Assembly: GCA_034180465.1 (NCBI GenBank)
Contig: JAXFOH010000045.1
Span: 1-34,690, forward strand
Source of the DNA: CAKUIA01 sp034180465
Lineage (GTDB): Bacteria > Verrucomicrobiota > Verrucomicrobiia > Opitutales > Intestinicryptomonadaceae
Length of the DNA: 34,690 bases
Reading direction: 5' to 3'
Under the pieces are notes generated by a model, which saw only the letters and a program-made list of their open reading frames with translations, was not told the DNA's origin and searched no databases. Shown here one piece after another: positions 14,864 to 22,355 of the stretch (position 1 is its first letter; every line of letters starts with the position of its first letter). The position numbers and the translations under genes are program-made.

Positions 14864-15967
14864 CTACTTAGTTAATGGAACAAATTTTATTTTCGCAAAA
14901 TCGCTTTCGCCTATTTCCAGCTGCCTGCAATATTCGAACATTACAGGCTTTTCGGTAGAAACGGAAAAGCCTTTTTTTGCCCTGTTTGCGCACAAAAACT
15001 CCCAAGCTACGGCGTCTACTACGCAGGGGTTTTGGCTTGCAATTAAAAGCCTGTCGCAGGCCGTATAGGCATTGTTAAACACCGCCCCGCCTACAACTTG
15101 CCCATATTGAAAGCTTAAAATATTAAGCAGCAAGCTTTCGTTTAGCTCGGGAATTGCCATAACTTCGGCAACGGCAACGGGCGCGTTTGCGGTTGCTTCA
15201 AAAAACCTTTCGCTGTTCGACATATTCCATATAGACGCATTAGCAAGAGCTGCCGAAACGCCAATAGAATCCATATCGGTTATAACGGGCAAATTTATCC
15301 AAAAATCCACATTCAAAAAGAGGGGAACTGGCAAAAAACTTTTGCGGCGCGTTTGCTCCGACACCCCGAACGGCTCGGTTTCGTCGGCAAAGCGGGGCAC
15401 TTTTGCGGGCATTTGGTTGTCGTAAAACCAGTTTTTGTCGTAATATTTGCGGCTTGCCAAGTCGTATACGGGGCAGCCCTTGTAGTTGTCGGGTTTGCCC
15501 GAAGCAACTTCGCCAATCTTGGGCAAATAGCCCGCCTGCCTAAGATAGTGGCGGCGCATATCCACAATGGCTATGTTTTTGTTGGCATAGCCCCTTAAAT
15601 TAAGCTCTTTTATTACGGCGTCTACCAAAGCCTGCGGCGTTGCAAGCCCCCCGCCAGAATTTGTATAGATTTTAAGTGCAACTTTGCCGAATTTTGCGGG
15701 TCTAATCTTTTTATTCAACGCGCTTTCGGTTGCGGCAAATATGGCGTTTACCGCGCTTTCGTATTCCGAATTCGAAAAGTTTTGCATTGAATACTCGAAC
15801 AGGGTTTCGCGAAAGGCCCTGTTATAGGCAGAAAATTTTTCGGGAATAGACGGGGCGTTTCCCCTTAATTTTTTGCCATTTTCGCCGTTTTGGGCAAAAA
15901 CAGGGCACAATATGGCAAAAAACAATTGCAAGAACAAAAAATATATTGAAAATGTTTGCGAATTCAT
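14864..15967 (-). CDS. Exported DUF362-family protein
   Basis: A 367-residue protein with an N-terminal signal peptide (about residues 1-26, FLQLFFAILCPVFA). The body matches the DUF362 pattern: KVALKIYTNSGGGLATPQAL near the N-terminal third, WINLPVITDMDSIGVSAALA in the middle, and a late DRLLIASQNPCVVDAVAWEF. The family often carries ferredoxin-like cysteine motifs, which are not present here. Function is unknown. The ATG at 15967 is preferred over an in-frame GTG six codons upstream, because it gives a normal signal peptide; neither has a good ribosome site. It heads the five-gene unit DUF362, Nudix, gltX, purF and peptidase-like protein, and is divergent from the TPR gene. Confidence 0.8.
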   Translation of the reverse strand: MNSQTFSIYFLFLQLFFAILCPVFAQNGENGKKLRGNAPSIPEKFSAYNRAFRETLFEYSMQNFSNSEYESAVNAIFAATESALNKKIRPAKFGKVALKIYTNSGGGLATPQALVDAVIKELNLRGYANKNIAIVDMRRHYLRQAGYLPKIGEVASGKPDNYKGCPVYDLASRKYYDKNWFYDNQMPAKVPRFADETEPFGVSEQTRRKSFLPVPLFLNVDFWINLPVITDMDSIGVSAALANASIWNMSNSERFFEATANAPVAVAEVMAIPELNESLLLNILSFQYGQVVGGAVFNNAYTACDRLLIASQNPCVVDAVAWEFLCANRAKKGFSVSTEKPVMFEYCRQLEIGESDFAKIKFVPLTK

Positions 15968-16067
15968 AATGGAGGAACTGCGCACCCTACCCTGAATGTT
16001 TATACCTATAGAATGTTTCGGGCATTGCGTATGTAAAGACTTTTTTTAAGACAAAACTTCTCGGGAT
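15968..16067. promoter_or_regulatory. Divergent promoter region with a direct repeat
   Basis: The 100-nt space between the DUF362 gene (minus) and the TPR gene (plus) must hold both promoters. GAATGTTT occurs twice, at 15994-16001 and 16011-16018, 17 nt apart. TATACCTATAGAAT lies between the repeats. The repeats could bind a regulator or be chance. No convincing -35/-10 pair could be fixed. Confidence 0.4.
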
Positions 16068-17645
16068 ATGGCAGGCAAAATTTTTAAAACAATCTCTTTC
16101 CTATTTTTATCGGCGGCAATTTTTGCAAACTCGGCGTGGTTTTTTGATAGCCCCGAGGAAAAGCTGCGCATACAAAACCAGCGCATACAAGAGGCTGTAA
16201 AAAACTCGCAAGTGCTAATGTTCGACGAAAAGAACCAACAGGCAATAGAGCTTTTAGAAAAGGCAACTAACGACTACGGCGAAAACGAAGTTTTGTGCGA
16301 AGCCCTTGCCTACGCCTATTCGCAAGACGCCCAATATTCGAGTGCCGCAATATACTTCGAAAAGGCGGCTTCATTTAAAAACGCAAAACAATCGCTTTTG
16401 CTTAATGCGGCGCGCTCGTACGAGCTTTGCAAGTCCTACGACTCGGCTTTGGCGGCCTACGAAAAATACATAAAAGTCTTTCCGAAAGACGGCCCCGTAT
16501 ATAAATCAATAGCCAAGTTGCTAGACCGAAAGGGAATGTACGACTCGGCTTTGACGTCTTATATGGAATTTGTAAAGCATTCGTCGCGCCACCCGAACAC
16601 CTCCGAAGCCGCCGATATAGGCGAACTTTTCCTAAAAGGCAAAAATACGGTTCAGGCAAAACTGTGGTTTAACGCCGCTCTAAAAGTTTGCGACAATTCA
16701 AATAAAGACGTAAAAACCAGAATTCTTGCTGGGCTTATAGACATTTATCTAATTGAGCAAGACACGCAAAATTTGAAAAATGCCGTAAAAGACCTAAACG
16801 CCATAGACCCCGGCATTTTGTCAAAAAACTACCCCGATTTGCAAAACCAGATAAACGAATATAACGAAAAACTTAAGGCGGCAAAAGAGGCTGTAATTGC
16901 GGCGCAAAAGCTCGAAGAGGAACGCAAAAAAGCAGAGGAAGCGCGCATACAAAAAGCAAAAGAGGCCGAGCTTGCAGCCCAAAAAGCGGCGCAAGAGCAA
17001 AAGCAAAAGGAATTGGCTCTTAAAAAGGAACTCGAGCAAAAAAAGGCGCGAGAAGCCCAAGCAAATAAGGAGCTGCCCGAAACAAAGATAGAAACCGCCG
17101 AATTTACCGACATAGCGTCCCCCGTTCTTTCACAATACGAAAAAGACACCGATTTGTGCAAAGAGTTGCTAGCCCAAAATAAAACAAAAGAAGCCGAAAA
17201 GCTTGCCTTAAAAATTGTGGGCAAAAACGGCTCTAACCCGCAATCTTGGGCCTTGCTTGCGCGCGCTTACTGCGCAAACGGCAAGTTTTCCGACGCGTAT
17301 TTATGCGCAAAACAAGCCTACGAATTTGAGCCCGAAAACCTAAACGCCACACTGCTATATCTAAAAACAGGCTCTTTTATAGAGTCTAACGAAATATTTT
17401 TAAACAAGCTTTATTTGGCGCACGAAAAGTTCCCCTATTGCAGCGAAATTATGCTGGGCTTGGCCAGAACCTATGCAATTATGCAAAATGCAAGAGAGGC
17501 AAAGTATTTTTACGAAAAGTTTTTGGACAACGCCCAAAGGCTGCACCCGCTATATTCTGCGGCGCAACAAGAACTTAAAAATCTTTTAGATGGAACCTTC
17601 CCGACGTTTAAACCTTCGCAGATAGGCTCGGCTTTAACGGACTAA
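16068..17645 (+). CDS. Exported TPR protein with central coiled coil
   Basis: A 525-residue protein with a signal peptide (about residues 1-23, ISFLFLSAAIFANSAWFF). Residues about 30-255 contain several tetratricopeptide-like repeats; examples are NQQAIELLEKATNDYGENEV, YSSAAIYFEKAASFK and YDSALAAYEKYIKVFPKDGP. Residues about 260-345 form a long Lys/Glu/Ala-rich coiled coil. Residues about 355-500 hold further TPR-like units (KEAEKLALKIVGKNGSNPQS, KFSDAYLCAKQAYEFEPENL). It is a probable periplasmic scaffold for protein-protein contacts; no specific partner is recognisable. It lies 26 nt upstream of dnaG and 7 nt separate dnaG from rpoD, so the three may form a transcription unit. Confidence 0.8.
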   Translation: MAGKIFKTISFLFLSAAIFANSAWFFDSPEEKLRIQNQRIQEAVKNSQVLMFDEKNQQAIELLEKATNDYGENEVLCEALAYAYSQDAQYSSAAIYFEKAASFKNAKQSLLLNAARSYELCKSYDSALAAYEKYIKVFPKDGPVYKSIAKLLDRKGMYDSALTSYMEFVKHSSRHPNTSEAADIGELFLKGKNTVQAKLWFNAALKVCDNSNKDVKTRILAGLIDIYLIEQDTQNLKNAVKDLNAIDPGILSKNYPDLQNQINEYNEKLKAAKEAVIAAQKLEEERKKAEEARIQKAKEAELAAQKAAQEQKQKELALKKELEQKKAREAQANKELPETKIETAEFTDIASPVLSQYEKDTDLCKELLAQNKTKEAEKLALKIVGKNGSNPQSWALLARAYCANGKFSDAYLCAKQAYEFEPENLNATLLYLKTGSFIESNEIFLNKLYLAHEKFPYCSEIMLGLARTYAIMQNAREAKYFYEKFLDNAQRLHPLYSAAQQELKNLLDGTFPTFKPSQIGSALTD

Positions 17646-17671
17646 TATTAGGAAAAGGCCTGCTACATTTA

Positions 17672-19537
17672 ATGGCAATAATAAGACAGTCGAGCATAGA
17701 CGAAGTAAGAGACAAAGTAGACATCTATTCTCTTGTGTCGAACTATGTAAACTTAAAAAAGCGCGGCGGCCGCTATGTAGGGCTAAGCCCATTTAGCAAC
17801 GAAAAAACCCCCTCGTTTTATGTAGATACCGCAAAAAACCTTTATTATTGCTTTAGCACAAGCCAAGGCGGCGATATTTTTAAGTTTGTGCAGACAAAAG
17901 AAAACCTATCGTTCCCCGAAGCGGTGGAATTTATCGCCGACAAATTCAACATAACCCTAGAATACGAAAATTCGCGCGGCGGCGAATCGGCCGCTGCAAC
18001 GCGCTCGCTTAAAAAGCAGATATGGGAAATAAACGAGCTTGCCTGCGCCTATTTTCAGGAAAATTTCTTTGCCGAAGGCAATACCTACATACGCGATTAT
18101 TGGACAAACGAACGCCGCTTCGATTTGGATACGGCAAAAAAATTCAGAATTGGCTTTGCGCCGCTAAATTGGGATAATTTTAAGAGCGGCCTGCTAAAAA
18201 AGGGCTATTCTAACGAAGCCTACGAAAAGTGCGGGCTGTTTTTTTCGAACAAACACGGGTCGTCGCTAGCGGGAATGCTGCCGCGCTTTAGGGGGCGTTT
18301 GACAATTCCCATTACCGACAAAAACGGACAAATTATAGGCTTTACCGCGCGTAAGACCGAAAAAACCCCCACCGATATGGACTACGAGGAGGGCAAATAC
18401 ATAAACACGCCCGAAACCCCCGTATTCTCAAAAAAGAACATTTTATTTAATCTATACAACGCGCGAGAAAAGGCGGTAGAAAAAGGCTGCTTTATTATTG
18501 TGGAAGGCCAGCTAGACGCCGTAAGAATGAGCATTTCCGGTTTCGAAAATACCGTTGCAGGGCAGGGTACCGCCCTGGGCGAAGGGCATTTTGCGCTAAT
18601 AAAAAATCATGTGAGCAAGGTTGTGCTGCTGCTCGATTCCGACAGAGCAGGCCAAGCTGCAATCTTAAGGGTTTTACCCATTTGCCTGGCGGCCGGCATA
18701 GAGCCTATGGCCGCGGTTTTGCGCGCAAAAGACGGCTCCGACAGCAAGGAGGACCCAGATTCTTTCATACAAAAATACGGAGCAAACGAAATGCAAAATG
18801 TTATAAACCGCGCCGAGAACGCGGTAAGTTTTGTATGCGAAAAGCTTTTTAAAGCCGACTTCGATTCGTCTTCGCCGCAGGGCAAAATAAACGCGCTAAA
18901 CTCTATATTTGAAATTATAAGTGCCTCGCCTTCAAACGTTGTGCGCAGCGACTATATCCAAATGGCGGCCTCGGCAATAGGTGCCGACTACACCGGGGCT
19001 ATGCGCGATTTTGGCGAATATATGGCAAAGAAAAACAGGTTTGCCCAACACGGCGACGAAATTCCGAATATTGTTGTAAATAAAAAACAACGAGGAATAT
19101 TGACAAACGCCGAATATGACACTTTATTTATATGCTTACACAATGAGAAAGTGGGAAACCGTTTGGCGGAAATAATTTCCGATGAATGGGTAGACACGTC
19201 TTCTTTGGCGGGGGCTATTCTCGCCAAATATTTGGCGTGCGTAAAAGAGGGCATAGAGTTTTCGGTGTCTTCGTTAGACTCAGTTCTCGAAAGCGAAGAT
19301 GAAAAAAACCTTGTCTACAAAATTTTATCTAAAGAGGAAGTATCTAGCGACGACGTTGTGCGAGAGGCCAACGAGTGCGCAGAAAGAATATGGAAAAAGC
19401 ATTGTAGAAAGCACATAGCCGCCCTGAATGCGCAGTTGCGCGATTCGGGAATGGCACAGGACAAACTGATAGAAATTTTAAAAAATCTTAAAATTTGGCA
19501 AAAATCTTTGCAAGATTACCCTTGGAAACTTGAATAA
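17672..19537 (+). CDS. dnaG: DNA primase with degenerate zinc site
   Basis: A 621-residue primase that makes RNA primers at the replication fork. The N-terminal zinc-binding domain normally shows CPFH...CxxC. Here it reads GLSPFSNEKTPSF (residues 37-49) and YYCFSTSQGGD (58-68), so Ser39, Ser42 and Thr63 replace ligands and only Cys60 remains. TOPRIM motifs are intact: IIVEGQLDAVRMS near 274-286 and LLLDSDRAGQAA near 318-329. The C-terminal helical part (about 470-621) should bind the replicative helicase. The catalytic core thus looks functional while zinc binding should be lost. It lies between the TPR gene and rpoD; the pairing with rpoD echoes the classical dnaG-rpoD arrangement. No rpsU is present. 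Confidence 0.95.
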   Translation: MAIIRQSSIDEVRDKVDIYSLVSNYVNLKKRGGRYVGLSPFSNEKTPSFYVDTAKNLYYCFSTSQGGDIFKFVQTKENLSFPEAVEFIADKFNITLEYENSRGGESAAATRSLKKQIWEINELACAYFQENFFAEGNTYIRDYWTNERRFDLDTAKKFRIGFAPLNWDNFKSGLLKKGYSNEAYEKCGLFFSNKHGSSLAGMLPRFRGRLTIPITDKNGQIIGFTARKTEKTPTDMDYEEGKYINTPETPVFSKKNILFNLYNAREKAVEKGCFIIVEGQLDAVRMSISGFENTVAGQGTALGEGHFALIKNHVSKVVLLLDSDRAGQAAILRVLPICLAAGIEPMAAVLRAKDGSDSKEDPDSFIQKYGANEMQNVINRAENAVSFVCEKLFKADFDSSSPQGKINALNSIFEIISASPSNVVRSDYIQMAASAIGADYTGAMRDFGEYMAKKNRFAQHGDEIPNIVVNKKQRGILTNAEYDTLFICLHNEKVGNRLAEIISDEWVDTSSLAGAILAKYLACVKEGIEFSVSSLDSVLESEDEKNLVYKILSKEEVSSDDVVREANECAERIWKKHCRKHIAALNAQLRDSGMAQDKLIEILKNLKIWQKSLQDYPWKLE

Positions 19538-19544
19538 TAAATAT

Positions 19545-21737
19545 ATGGCGAGTAAGAAACCCAATAAGAACGAAACAAAAACTTCTAAAAATGCGGCAAA
19601 AAAACCTGCCGCAAAAAGCGCGGCCATAGCCAAGCCGAGAAAAGTTGCAACTCCAAAAGTTGCGACAAAAAAGCCTGCGCCAAAAAAGCCCGCCATTTCG
19701 CCAAAAAAACAAGTTAAGGCTGCCGTTGCAAAAAAGGCTGCAAAGCCCACCGCAAAAAGCGCGCCTAAAAAAGAGGCAAAAAAAACCCCGCAAAAAGCTC
19801 AGGCAAACCCCCCCGTAAAAAAGGCGGCAACAAAACCCGAACCCAAGAAAGCAGCGGCAAAACCCGCCGCTCCCAAAAAGGCAGAAATCAAAAAAGCCCC
19901 TGTCAAGGCGGTCGAAAAGCCAGCAAAAAAATCCGAAGCTGCAGCCCCCGAGAACCGCGGGGCAAAGAAAGAAATTAAGCCCACTAAAACCATAAAAAAA
20001 GCAAAGGAAGTTTTAGAGGCCGAATTGCACGCAGCCCAGCCCAAGTCTGCCGAAAATATGACGCTTATGGAACGCAAACGCTTCCTTAACGACAGAATAA
20101 GGGCTTTAATACACTTTTCAAAACAGCAAGGCTACCTTACAATTCAGGATATAAATTCTTCGCTTTCCGACATTTTGGGAGACCCAAAAGAGCTTGAAAG
20201 CGTAATGAACATTCTTGAAACGCTCGACATAGACATTCTGGATAAAGACGATGTTGAAGCCTTCAAACGCCGTCAAACCGAGCAGGAGGAAAAGCAGGTA
20301 AAGGCAAGTGCCTCCGACAATCTCGACGACCCGGTAAGAATGTATCTAAAGCAGATGGGGCAAGTTCCCCTGCTCTCTCGCGACGAAGAAGTACAAATTT
20401 CAAAGCGCATAGAACAGGCCGAAACAAAGGCAACAAAAGCCCTGTTTTCGGTTGCGCTTACAAACGCCTACCAGCTAGATTTGGCAAAGAAACTCGTTCA
20501 AAGGGAAGAGCGTTTCGACAAGATAGTTCTCGATAAAAAGGTAGACAGCCGCGAAAACTATTTTAAGGAACTGCCCAAGGTTATAGAGGAAGCCGAAGAT
20601 ATGGAAACCAAGCTTACAAAAGCTTGGGAAGGCTACGAAAACGCCACAAGCGAAAGCCTTAAAAAACGCCATTTAACACAGTTTAAAAACCTCGAGCTAA
20701 AGTTAAAGGACATCTTCAAAAAATACCACTTTAAGATGAAGGTGTTCGAAGAATATCTCGAAACGTTAAACCCGCTTTTGCAGGAAATAGAAGACCTTTT
20801 ATATAAGCGCAGCGCGCTGGGAAAAATAGGCAAGCACGCAAAGTCGGCAGATATGGAAAAGTATGCCAGCAGATTGTGCGAAATAGAAAGCCAAATAAGA
20901 ATGAAGCCCGAAGAGCTTGTAGACCTTGTAAAGCTTGTTAAAAGCTCTATGAGGGAAGCCCACAAGGCGAAAACCGAAATGGTTAGGGCAAACCTTAGGT
21001 TGGTAATTTCGATAGCAAAAAAGTATACAAACAGAGGCTTGAATTTCTTAGACCTTATTCAGGAAGGCAATATGGGGCTAATGAAAGCAGTGGAAAAGTT
21101 TGAATACAAGCGCGGCTACAAGTTTTCTACATACGCCACTTGGTGGATTAGGCAGGCAATTACGCGCTCCATTGCAGACCAGGCAAGGACAATCCGCATT
21201 CCCGTGCATATGATAGAAACTTTAAACAAGGTTATGCAGGTTCAAAAGCAGCTTTTGCAGGAACTTGGCCACGAACCTACCGCCGAAGAAGTTTCGAACG
21301 AAATGCAGTTGCCCGTAGAAAGAGTTCAGGCTATAATGAAAATGGCGCAGCAACCCATTTCGCTGCAAAGCCCCGTTGGCGATTCCGACGACACAAATTT
21401 TGGCGACTTCATAGAAGACAAGGGAGCCGAAAACCCCTACGATATGACAGCATATTCGCTTTTGCGCGAAAAGATGATGAACGTTTTAAGCTCGCTTACC
21501 CAAAGAGAGCGCAGCGTTTTAAGCCTGCGTTTCGGCCTGCAAGACGGCTATTCGAGAACACTCGAAGAAGTGGGAAAACAGTTTAACGTAACGCGCGAAA
21601 GAATAAGGCAAATAGAGGCAAAGGCTTTGCGCAAAATGCGCCATCCAACAAGAATACGTCAGCTTCACGGCTTTTTCGAGGCCGACGTAGACACTTCGGG
21701 CCCGGGCTACGACCAATTTAAGCAGGAAAAAGAATAA
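19545..21737 (+). CDS. rpoD: Primary sigma factor RpoD with H1-like N-terminal extension
   Basis: A 730-residue sigma-70 family factor. Residues about 1-155 are a low-complexity Lys/Ala/Pro-rich arm (many KKPA and AKK units). Region 1.1 follows (MTLMERKRFLNDRIRALIHF onward). Region 1.2 is DPVRMYLKQMGQVPLLSRDE. A long non-conserved region spans about 275-475. Region 2 has VRANLRLVISIAKKYTNRGL, NFLDLIQEGNMGLMKAVEKF and STYATWWIRQAITRSIADQA. Region 3 is IRIPVHMIETLNKV, and region 4.2 is EEVGKQFNVTRERIRQIEAK. All core-binding, -10 and -35 recognition motifs look intact. ATG 19545 is used; it lies 7 nt after dnaG and lacks a ribosome site. A strong terminator follows. A K/A-rich extension on a primary sigma factor is also known in actinobacterial HrdB. 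Confidence 0.96.
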   Translation: MASKKPNKNETKTSKNAAKKPAAKSAAIAKPRKVATPKVATKKPAPKKPAISPKKQVKAAVAKKAAKPTAKSAPKKEAKKTPQKAQANPPVKKAATKPEPKKAAAKPAAPKKAEIKKAPVKAVEKPAKKSEAAAPENRGAKKEIKPTKTIKKAKEVLEAELHAAQPKSAENMTLMERKRFLNDRIRALIHFSKQQGYLTIQDINSSLSDILGDPKELESVMNILETLDIDILDKDDVEAFKRRQTEQEEKQVKASASDNLDDPVRMYLKQMGQVPLLSRDEEVQISKRIEQAETKATKALFSVALTNAYQLDLAKKLVQREERFDKIVLDKKVDSRENYFKELPKVIEEAEDMETKLTKAWEGYENATSESLKKRHLTQFKNLELKLKDIFKKYHFKMKVFEEYLETLNPLLQEIEDLLYKRSALGKIGKHAKSADMEKYASRLCEIESQIRMKPEELVDLVKLVKSSMREAHKAKTEMVRANLRLVISIAKKYTNRGLNFLDLIQEGNMGLMKAVEKFEYKRGYKFSTYATWWIRQAITRSIADQARTIRIPVHMIETLNKVMQVQKQLLQELGHEPTAEEVSNEMQLPVERVQAIMKMAQQPISLQSPVGDSDDTNFGDFIEDKGAENPYDMTAYSLLREKMMNVLSSLTQRERSVLSLRFGLQDGYSRTLEEVGKQFNVTRERIRQIEAKALRKMRHPTRIRQLHGFFEADVDTSGPGYDQFKQEKE

Positions 21738-21744
21738 ACATTTT

Positions 21745-21783
21745 GCGCCTTTTGCCCGTGCGGCAAGGGGCGCGGTTTTTTTT
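21745..21783 (+). terminator. Strong intrinsic terminator after rpoD
   Basis: GCGCCTTTTGCC (21745-21756) pairs with GGCAAGGGGCGC (21762-21773), a 12-bp stem with two G-T pairs and a 5-nt loop, followed by GG and a run of eight T residues (21776-21783). It lies 8 nt after the rpoD stop. Confidence 0.9.
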
Positions 21784-21786
21784 ACA

Positions 21787-22176
21787 ATGCTTTTTAGAAT
21801 TGCAGTATTTTTTTTGGCAACATTTTGCATTTGCAGTGCAAGACCAAAAGACTTTACCTCCATAAAAGTTTCTCCCGCGGCAAAAGCTGCGGCAAAACAG
21901 ATGCTTGCCCCGCGCGAGATTTTCCAAAAAATAGGCTACATTGCAGACGTTGACGGCAAAGTTGCCGTGGTAAGGATCACCAACCAAATTCCATTCGGAG
22001 ATGGAACAACCTATTTTTATTCTAGAGCGGCAAACGGCGAAATTTCGGCACTTTTAAACTACACAAACCTAAGCTGCCGATATATGCGAGCAATGGATAT
22101 TACGCAAGGCACCCCTGAAATTGGAGACTTTGTTTTTGCAAAATTTGTGCCAGACAATCTCGAAACCAAACAGTAA
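21787..22176 (+). CDS. Small exported protein of unknown function
   Basis: A 129-residue protein with a signal peptide (about residues 1-19, LFRIAVFFLATFCICSA). The mature part is rich in beta-prone segments, with DVDGKVAVVRITNQIPFGDG followed later by GTPEIGDFVFAKF. The layout suggests a small beta-barrel or SH3-like domain (value, G-D-x-V turn), but no named family was recognised. The ATG lies only 3 nt after the rpoD terminator's T-run, leaving no room for its own ribosome site. Translation must rely on a leaderless or readthrough transcript. A hairpin-T run follows at 22199-22227. Confidence 0.6.
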   Translation: MLFRIAVFFLATFCICSARPKDFTSIKVSPAAKAAAKQMLAPREIFQKIGYIADVDGKVAVVRITNQIPFGDGTTYFYSRAANGEISALLNYTNLSCRYMRAMDITQGTPEIGDFVFAKFVPDNLETKQ

Positions 22177-22198
22177 AAAACTACAGGTAACTTTTCAG

Positions 22199-22227
22199 AC
22201 AACGGAAATTTGCCGCCGTTTTTTTGA
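22199..22227 (+). terminator. Intrinsic terminator after the small exported protein gene
   Basis: AACGG (22201-22205) and CCGTT (22216-22220) form a short stem followed by a T-run to about 22225. It lies about 25 nt after the stop codon. The stem is short. Confidence 0.55.
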
Positions 22228-22309
22228 GTTTAAATCGTTTTATTTGGGTTAGTTTTGTTTTTCCGAAAAAAATTGTTGACTTTGCAAAATTAAAAAAATA
22301 AAAGGATAC

Positions 22310-22331
22310 AGGTTAAACGTATAATTAACCT
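22310..22331. promoter_or_regulatory. Palindromic operator overlapping the -10 of the FAD oxidoreductase
   Basis: AGGTTAA (22310-22316) and TTAACCT (22325-22331) form a perfect 7-bp inverted repeat with an 8-nt spacer. A consensus TATAAT (22320-22325) lies inside, 31 nt before the ATG at 22356. A TTGACT at 22276-22281 is too far (38 nt) to serve as its -35. Position over the -10 suggests repression by an unidentified dimeric regulator. Confidence 0.6.
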
Positions 22332-22355
22332 ATTTTTAAATACGAAAGACTATAT

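Noticed and set aside
19478..20077. Minus-strand hydrophobic frames opposite the rpoD N-terminus
   Set aside because: They are the mirror of the Lys/Ala/Pro-rich repeat coding of RpoD (Phe/Gly/Ala-rich shadows) and lack any membrane-protein signature.
22276..22281. TTGACT as -35 for the FAD oxidoreductase promoter
   Set aside because: The distance to TATAAT is 38 nt, far outside the 16-18 nt needed.
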